64,000 nucleotides of DNA, taken from contig NZ_RARB01000004.1 of the NCBI RefSeq assembly GCF_003612015.1, positions 310,001 through 374,000 of the forward strand, given 5' to 3'. Below the pieces are notes generated by a model, which was not told the origin of the DNA, ran no database searches, and saw only the letters and a list, made by a program, of their open reading frames with translations. The position numbers and the translations under genes were made by a program. This document shows positions 54,931 through 64,000 of the stretch, in pieces (position 1 is the stretch's first letter; each line of letters begins with the position of its first letter). The stretch comes from Pantoea piersonii. GTDB lineage: Bacteria; Pseudomonadota; Gammaproteobacteria; Enterobacterales; Enterobacteriaceae.

Positions 54931-56109
54931 ATGAAATCGCTGTTAACCCGGAAGCGCCGTATCAATCCGGTCTTTCTTGCCTTTATGGCAGCCTCTTTTA
55001 TGATTGGCGTCGCCGGCGCGCTGCAGGCGCCGACGCTGAGCCTGTTTCTGACCCGTGAAGTACAGGCACGTCCTTTCTGGGTAGGGCTGTTTTTTACCGT
55101 TAACGCCATCGCAGGTATTGCCGTCAGCATGCTGGTGGCGAAGCGCTCCGACAGCCGCGGCGATCGCCGCACGCTCATCCTCTTTTGCTGTCTGATGGCC
55201 TTTTGTAACGCGCTGCTGTTCGCCTTTACCCGCCACTATCTGACGCTGATTACGCTTGGCGTGCTGCTCTCGGCACTGGCCAGCGTCTCGATGCCGCAGA
55301 TTTTCGCGCTGGCGCGCGAGTATGCCGACCAGTCGGCGCGCGAAGCGGTGATGTTCAGCTCGGTTATGCGCGCGCAGCTTTCGCTTGCCTGGGTAATTGG
55401 CCCGCCGCTGTCGTTTGCGCTGGCGCTTAACTTTGGCTTCGTTACGCTCTTTCTGGTGGCGGCCGCGCTGTTTCTGCTCTGTATTCTGCTGATCAGGTTT
55501 ACGTTGCCTTCGGTGCCGCGCGCCGCGCCGCTGATGCAGAGCGGCGGTATGCCGTTGAGCGGCTGGCGCGACCGCGATGTACGCCTGCTGTTTATCGCCT
55601 CGATGACCATGTGGACCTGCAATACCATGTATATCATCGATATGCCCCTTTATATCAGCGTGACGCTGGGGCTGCCGGAGAAGCTGGCGGGTCTGCTGAT
55701 GGGGACGGCGGCTGGGCTGGAGATCCCGGTGATGCTGCTGGCCGGGCACTATGCGAAGCGCGTCGGCAAGCGCAATCTGATGCTGATCGCGCTGGCGGCG
55801 GGCATCCTGTTTTACGCCGGGCTGGCGATGTTCGCTTCGCAGACCGCGCTGATGGCGCTGCAGCTGTTTAACGCGGTTTTTATCGGCATTATCGCCGGTA
55901 TCGGCATGCTGTGGTTTCAGGATTTAATGCCGGGCAGGCCGGGGGCGGCGACCACGATGTTCACCAACTCCATTTCTACCGGGATGATTCTGGCAGGTGT
56001 GATTCAGGGGACGTTAAGCGAGCGCTTCGGGCATATTGCGGTCTACTGGCTGGCGCTGGGACTGGCTGTCGCGGCCTTCGCTATGTCGGCGCGCGTGAAG
56101 AACGTATAA
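54931..56109 (+). CDS. setA: Sugar efflux transporter SetA
   Basis: 392 residues, exactly the E. coli SetA length, 12 membrane segments. The SET-family hallmarks GVAGALQAPTLSLFLTREV near 27-45, LAKRSDSRGDRR-like loop near 70-78, MWTCNTMYIIDMPLYIS near 231-247 and MLWFQDLMPGRPGAATTMF near 338-356 are intact. MFS exporter of glucosides and lactose; works with SgrS against phospho-sugar stress. The frame opens at 54895, but ATG 54931 has ribosome site aaaggga and fits the family. Read-through from sgrS is possible. Confidence 0.96.
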   Translation: MKSLLTRKRRINPVFLAFMAASFMIGVAGALQAPTLSLFLTREVQARPFWVGLFFTVNAIAGIAVSMLVAKRSDSRGDRRTLILFCCLMAFCNALLFAFTRHYLTLITLGVLLSALASVSMPQIFALAREYADQSAREAVMFSSVMRAQLSLAWVIGPPLSFALALNFGFVTLFLVAAALFLLCILLIRFTLPSVPRAAPLMQSGGMPLSGWRDRDVRLLFIASMTMWTCNTMYIIDMPLYISVTLGLPEKLAGLLMGTAAGLEIPVMLLAGHYAKRVGKRNLMLIALAAGILFYAGLAMFASQTALMALQLFNAVFIGIIAGIGMLWFQDLMPGRPGAATTMFTNSISTGMILAGVIQGTLSERFGHIAVYWLALGLAVAAFAMSARVKNV

Positions 56110-56114
56110 AAGGA

Positions 56115-56136
56115 AGGGCGACGCAGTGGTCGCCCT
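56115..56136. terminator. Hairpin after setA
   Basis: An 8-bp stem (agggcgac 56115-56122 with gtcgccct 56129-56136, loop gcagtg), 5 bp past setA. There is no U-run, so termination may need rho; it could also be part of the adjacent repeat element. Confidence 0.5.
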
Positions 56137-56154
56137 GGGCTTGAACCGTGGCCG

Positions 56155-56225
56155 GCGTGGGTGGCATGGGCCGATCGCAAAGTCGCTCAAGGCATCCATG
56201 CTCGCTCGGCCCATGGCACCCGCGC
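56155..56225. repeat. Structured palindromic element, copy B
   Basis: A 23-bp inverted repeat (56155-56177 with 56203-56225, 20 matches plus one G-U) encloses a loop with ggcatccatgc. The stretch cgatcgcaaag.cgc...ggcatccatg matches the core of copy A (739-770, other strand). Both copies sit between convergent genes (here setA and leuD). Not a terminator by sequence. Confidence 0.5.
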
Positions 56226-56265
56226 TTTAACTCTGGTGTCGTCTGGGCTTGAGGCTTTATCCGCC

Positions 56266-56871
56266 TTAATTCAGAAACGCAGGCTGGCGCTGTTCGTAGT
56301 CGCTGATAGCGGTTTCGTGCTGCAGCGTCAGACCGATGCTGTCGAGGCCGTTCAGCATGCAGTGACGGCGGAAGCTGTCGATCTCGAATGGATAAACTTT
56401 ATCGCCCGCCGTTACCGTCTGCGCTTCAAGATCGACGGTAAAGCGAATGCCCGGCTGCGCCGCGACAAGCTTAAACATCTCGTCGACCTGCTCGTCGCTG
56501 AGGCGAACCGGCAGCAGCTGGTTGTTAAAGCTGTTGCCGTAGAAAATGTCAGCAAAGCTCGGCGCAATCACAACGTGAAAACCAAAGTCGGTCAGCGCCC
56601 AGGGGGCGTGCTCGCGCGATGAGCCGCAGCCGAAGTTTTCACGCGCCAGCAGAATGCTGGTGCCCTGAAACTCCGGCTTGTTCAGCACAAAGCTGGCGGT
56701 AGGCACGGTGCCCGCGTCGTCGTCAAAACGCCAGTCGTGAAACAGATGTGCGCCAAAGCCGGTGCGCGTTACCTTCTGCAGGAACTGTTTGGGAATAATG
56801 GCGTCGGTGTCGACGTTCGCCGCGTCCAGCGGGGCGACGATGCCGGTATGCTGAGTAAATTTATTCGCCAT
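56266..56871 (-). CDS. leuD: 3-isopropylmalate dehydratase small subunit
   Basis: 201 residues, the E. coli LeuD length. Aconitase swivelling-domain fold with [23 protein letters not shown] near 4-26 and [16 protein letters not shown] near 78-93. With LeuC it isomerises 2- to 3-isopropylmalate in leucine synthesis. Starts 2 nt after leuC ends. Convergent with setA across repeat copy B. Confidence 0.97.
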   Translation of the reverse strand: MANKFTQHTGIVAPLDAANVDTDAIIPKQFLQKVTRTGFGAHLFHDWRFDDDAGTVPTASFVLNKPEFQGTSILLARENFGCGSSREHAPWALTDFGFHVVIAPSFADIFYGNSFNNQLLPVRLSDEQVDEMFKLVAAQPGIRFTVDLEAQTVTAGDKVYPFEIDSFRRHCMLNGLDSIGLTLQHETAISDYEQRQPAFLN

Positions 56872-56873
56872 GA

Positions 56874-60932
<4,059 letters not shown>

Positions 60933-60973
60933 CGTATTCATCCTTATTCGTTAGCTTCACCGTGCAACGAGCA

Positions 60974-60999
60974 TAAAAAAACCCGCGCAAGGCGCGGGT
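60974..60999 (-). terminator. leu operon attenuator
   Basis: On the minus strand an 8-bp stem (60992-60999 with 60981-60988) is followed by seven U (60974-60980), 24 nt downstream of the leuL stop and before leuA. The leucine-controlled attenuation terminator. Confidence 0.93.
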
Positions 61000-61022
61000 T
61001 TTTAACTTTCAGCAGGTTCGAA

Positions 61023-61106
61023 TCAGTGTTTGATTCTGCCCACGAGTCTACCGCGCAAACTGAATGCGTTAAGTAGTAGACCGAGTAGGCGGAATGAATG
61101 AAACAT
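61023..61106 (-). CDS. leuL: leu operon leader peptide
   Basis: A 27-codon frame from ATG 61106 containing six hydrophobic control positions with five Leu codons in RLLGLLLNAF (codons CTA, CTC, CTA, CTA, CTT, of which CTA is slow), as in E. coli LeuL. Ribosome stalling at these codons prevents the terminator at 60974-60999 from forming. Confidence 0.92.
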   Translation of the reverse strand: MFHSFRLLGLLLNAFSLRGRLVGRIKH

Positions 61107-61140
61107 GGATTCGAACCTCGTAAATTTTGTGCTGCACATA

Positions 61141-61169
61141 TTGGTACTGGAATCAGGTCGGGATGTCAA
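61141..61169 (-). promoter_or_regulatory. leuLABCD promoter
   Basis: On the minus strand ttgaca (61164-61169), 17 bp, taccaa (61141-61146). The -35 and the attccag before the -10 equal those of the E. coli leu promoter. Start near 61134, about 30 nt before leuL. Confidence 0.7.
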
Positions 61170-61833
61170 CCATAAGCAAAAGGGTATTTTCAATGCGCGC
61201 TAAGGAAAATATCCTGCGATTTACCGCCAGCTTAGTGGAACTGGTAATCCCTGAAAAAACAGGGCGTAAATCGGCCTTTATGACAGGAGCTGTTTATTTT
61301 AACTCTTTGAAAGTTATCTTTTTTACTGATTGTTTATCGCCTGCTGCCCAGAATTATTTTACCGCTGTGGGGCAGCATATTGTCGCGCGTCGGCTTTATT
61401 TAAGAGTTAATAACGCCAGAAATGAATTTTACAGGAAAATTGTGGGCTAAAGGATACGGAATTATTTTTTTGTTATTTCTTATAACCCGCTGGAAATGAA
61501 TTGGTCTCCAGCATTTTCTTCTGCCTAACTTCCGGTGAATTAGATAATTCCGCGCGCGGTCAACTTATCGCGCAGAGGCTTTAAAGCCCGCTTAACGATA
61601 AGTGCGGAGTCTGACGTTTGCCTGCCGGGTTTTCTACGGTTATGGTAATCGACCAACTCTTAAAACAATCAACCAAGCAGATTTCTCTGTATCTGGATGT
61701 CGGAAACGAATTCCGGCGTCTGCGCATAAACATAAGGTTTTGATCTTAACTGGCGAAACTGGGGCAGGATGCCAGTGGCGCGCTGGAACAGCGAGCGTCA
61801 GTGGATTCAGTTCCTCAAGCCTGGAGGCAGAAA
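61170..61833. promoter_or_regulatory. leuL-ilvI intergenic region, leuO absent
   Basis: About 660 bp of AT-rich DNA. E. coli has the regulator gene leuO here; no LysR-like sequence is found in any frame. It should hold the ilvIH promoter and, by analogy, Lrp-binding DNA, but I cannot point to individual Lrp sites. An 85-codon frame (61193-61450) shows no recognisable similarity and was not accepted as a gene. Confidence 0.5.
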
Positions 61834-63558
61834 ATGGAGATGTTGTCAGGAGCCGAGATGGTCGTCCGTTCGTTGATCGATCAGGGCGTAAAACAGGTGT
61901 TCGGTTATCCGGGCGGCGCGGTGCTGGATATTTATGACGCGCTGCAAACCGTCGGCGGAATTGATCACGTACTGGTGCGCCATGAGCAGGGCGCGGTGCA
62001 TATGGCGGATGGCCTGGCACGCGCCACGGGCGAAGTCGGCGTGGTGCTGGTGACGTCGGGTCCCGGCGCAACCAATGCGATCACCGGTATCGCCACCGCC
62101 TATATGGATTCGATCCCGCTGGTGATCCTGTCGGGTCAGGTGCCTTCCTCGCTGATTGGCTACGACGCCTTTCAGGAGTGCGACATGGTGGGGATTTCCC
62201 GTCCGGTGGTGAAGCACAGCTTTCTGGTGAAAAGCACCGAAGAGATCCCGACCGTGCTAAAAAAAGCCTTCTGGCTGGCGGCCAGCGGGCGTCCAGGCCC
62301 GGTCGTTATCGATCTGCCGAAGGACATTCTGAACCCGGCCAATAAACTGCCTTACGTTTATCCGGAATCGGTGAGCATGCGCTCCTACAACCCGACCATT
62401 CAGGGGCACAAAGGGCAGATCAAACGCGCTTTAAACACGCTGCTCGCCGCGCACAAACCGGTTATTTACGCTGGCGGCGGCGCGATTACCTCAGCGTGCG
62501 AAGCGGAGCTGCTGCAGCTTGCGGAAAAGCTGAATATTCCGGTCACTACGTCGCTGATGGGGCTGGGCGCGTTTCCCGGCACGCACCGTCAGGCAGTGGG
62601 TATGCTCGGCATGCATGGCACCTATGAAGCCAACATGACGATGCATAACGCCGATCTGATCTTTGCCGTCGGCGTGCGCTTTGACGATCGCACCACCAAT
62701 AATCTGGCTAAATATTGCCCGAACGCGACGGTGCTACATATCGACATCGATCCTACCTCGATTTCGAAAACCGTGGCGGCGGATATCCCTATCGTTGGCG
62801 ATGCGAAGCAGACGCTGCAGCAGATGCTGGAGCTGCTGGCGCAGAGCGAAACGAAGCAGGAGTTCGACAGCCTGCGCGACTGGTGGCAGAGCATTGAAGG
62901 CTGGCGCAGCCGTAAATGTCTGGCGTTCGATCGCAGCAGCGACGCGATTAAACCGCAGGCGGTGATCGAGACGATCTGGCGCCTGACCAACGGCGACGCT
63001 TACGTCACCTCGGATGTCGGCCAGCATCAGATGTTCGCGGCGCTTTACTATCCCTTTGATAAACCGCGTCGCTGGATCAACTCAGGCGGACTCGGCACCA
63101 TGGGCTTCGGTCTGCCAGCCGCGCTGGGCGTCAAAATGGCGCTGCCAGAGGAAACGGTGATTTGCGTGACCGGCGACGGCAGCATTCAGATGAATATCCA
63201 GGAGCTCTCTACCGCGCTGCAGTACGATCTGCCGGTGCTGGTGCTGAGCCTGAATAACCGCGTCCTCGGCATGGTGAAACAGTGGCAGGATATGATCTAT
63301 TCAGGCCGCCATTCGCAATCTTATATGGAGTCGCTGCCGGACTTTGTGCGTCTGGCTGAGGCCTACGGTCACGTCGGCATCGCCATTCAGCATCCTTCCG
63401 AACTGGAAGAGAAACTGCAGCTGGCGCTGGATACGCTGGCGAAGGGCCGCCTGGTATTTGTCGACGTCACCGTCGACGGCAGCGAGCATGTGTACCCGAT
63501 GCAGATTCGCGGCGGGGCGATGGATGAGATGTGGCTGAGCAAAACGGAGAGAACATAA
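61834..63558 (+). CDS. ilvI: Acetolactate synthase III large subunit
   Basis: 574 residues, the E. coli IlvI length. Thiamine-diphosphate enzyme: catalytic Glu in [15 protein letters not shown] near 44-58, FAD-linked middle domain, and TPP/Mg motif [12 protein letters not shown] near 442-453. Makes acetolactate and acetohydroxybutyrate for valine/leucine and isoleucine. ATG 61834 follows ctggaggcag; the frame opens at 61801 but the extra residues have no counterpart. ilvH follows after 2 nt. Confidence 0.97.
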   Translation: MEMLSGAEMVVRSLIDQGVKQVFGYPGGAVLDIYDALQTVGGIDHVLVRHEQGAVHMADGLARATGEVGVVLVTSGPGATNAITGIATAYMDSIPLVILSGQVPSSLIGYDAFQECDMVGISRPVVKHSFLVKSTEEIPTVLKKAFWLAASGRPGPVVIDLPKDILNPANKLPYVYPESVSMRSYNPTIQGHKGQIKRALNTLLAAHKPVIYAGGGAITSACEAELLQLAEKLNIPVTTSLMGLGAFPGTHRQAVGMLGMHGTYEANMTMHNADLIFAVGVRFDDRTTNNLAKYCPNATVLHIDIDPTSISKTVAADIPIVGDAKQTLQQMLELLAQSETKQEFDSLRDWWQSIEGWRSRKCLAFDRSSDAIKPQAVIETIWRLTNGDAYVTSDVGQHQMFAALYYPFDKPRRWINSGGLGTMGFGLPAALGVKMALPEETVICVTGDGSIQMNIQELSTALQYDLPVLVLSLNNRVLGMVKQWQDMIYSGRHSQSYMESLPDFVRLAEAYGHVGIAIQHPSELEEKLQLALDTLAKGRLVFVDVTVDGSEHVYPMQIRGGAMDEMWLSKTERT

Positions 63559-63560
63559 TT

Positions 63561-64000
63561 ATGCGTCGTATTTTATCGGTTCTGCTGGAGAATGAATCCG
63601 GCGCATTGTCGCGCGTGGTGGGCCTCTTTTCTCAGCGCGGCTACAACATCGAAAGCCTGACCGTCGCGCCGACTGACGACCCAACGCTGTCGCGTATGAC
63701 CATTCAAACCGTCGGTGACGAGAAGGTGCTGGAGCAGATTGAAAAGCAGCTGCATAAGCTGGTGGACGTGCTGCGCGTCAGCGAGCTGGGGCAGGGCGCC
63801 TACGTCGAACGCGAGATCATGCTGGTGAAGCTGCAGGCCACCGGTTACGGCCGCGAAGAGGTAAAGCGCAGCGCCGAAATCTTCCGCGGTCAGATTGTCG
63901 ACGTGACGCCAACGCTGTACACGGTTCAGCTTGCGGGCACCAGCGATAAGCTCGACGCCTTTCTCAATACCGTGCGCGAAGTCGCTGAGATTGTCGAAGT
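63561..64000 (+). CDS. ilvH: Acetolactate synthase III small regulatory subunit (3' truncated by window)
   Basis: 146 codons visible of about 163. The first 75 residues form the ACT domain ([19 protein letters not shown], then [18 protein letters not shown]). It binds valine and confers feedback inhibition on IlvI. ATG 63561 lies 2 nt after the ilvI stop. The reading frame is open to the window end; truncation is only by the window. Confidence 0.96.
   Translation, partial: MRRILSVLLENESGALSRVVGLFSQRGYNIESLTVAPTDDPTLSRMTIQTVGDEKVLEQIEKQLHKLVDVLRVSELGQGAYVEREIMLVKLQATGYGREEVKRSAEIFRGQIVDVTPTLYTVQLAGTSDKLDAFLNTVREVAEIVE

Noticed and set aside
54780..55058. Frame across sgrS considered as SgrT
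   Set aside because: It runs through the SgrS terminator into setA and has no SgrT-like sequence.
61193..61450. An 85-codon open frame in the leuL-ilvI gap
   Set aside because: No recognisable motif, no ribosome site, starts just behind the leu promoter region and lies in AT-rich DNA; it also shows no LeuO similarity.

Overview
The window reads as a stretch of core chromosome from a member of the Enterobacterales. Nearly every protein has the length and motifs of its Escherichia coli counterpart, and the order (creA, arcA, lasT, thrLABC, yaaA, talB, mogA, dnaKJ, nhaA, rpsT, ribF-ileS-lspA-fkpB-ispH, dapB, carAB, folA, apaHG-rsmA-pdxA-surA-lptD, djlA, rluA, rapA, polB, yabI, thiBPQ, sgrR, sgrS, setA, leuLABCD, ilvIH) follows the E. 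coli zero-minute region across the thr operon. Strong G/C-ending codon use, together with the absence of many E. coli islands (creBCD, yaaX, yaaJ, satP, yaaW-yaaI, nhaR, rihC, caiTABCDE/fix, kefFC, araCBAD, leuO), suggests the Erwiniaceae (Pantoea/Mixta/Erwinia type). That placement is an inference from gene content, not a measured phylogeny.

Layout. 1-3 kb: creA and arcA converge on a structured repeat, and a long arcA/lasT divergent gap follows. 3-8 kb: threonine operon with leader peptide and attenuator. 8-15 kb: yaaA, talB and mogA, then a lineage-specific block (MHS-type MFS transporter; a GNAT acetyltransferase, LuxR-type regulator and NCS1 permease set) and a short unexplained gap carrying an orphan terminator. 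15-20 kb: heat-shock dnaK-dnaJ with a sigma-32 promoter, then nhaA and rpsT. 20-27 kb: ribF-ileS-lspA-fkpB-ispH and dapB. 27-32 kb: carAB with recognisable RutR, PurR and ArgR sites upstream. 32-34 kb: an outer-membrane porin and a DUF805 membrane protein in place of the E. coli genes. 34-43 kb: folA, the lptD-surA-pdxA-rsmA-apaG-apaH operon (outer-membrane biogenesis, vitamin B6, rRNA methylation, dinucleotide turnover), djlA and rluA. 43-49 kb: rapA, polB and yabI. 49-53 kb: thiBPQ thiamine importer under a TPP riboswitch. 53-56 kb: the sugar-phosphate stress module sgrR/sgrS/setA. 56-64 kb: leuLABCD, a long AT-rich gap where leuO would sit in E. coli, and ilvI-ilvH, with ilvH cut by the window end.

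Functionally the window is dominated by amino-acid and pyrimidine biosynthesis, much of it controlled by attenuation or nucleotide- and arginine-responsive operators, plus proteostasis and envelope assembly. I see no tRNA, rRNA, CRISPR array, insertion sequence or prophage. The least explained structures are a pair of related palindromic elements at the creA/arcA and setA/leuD convergent junctions, a possible short RNA upstream of dnaK, and an SgrS that appears to lack the SgrT reading frame.
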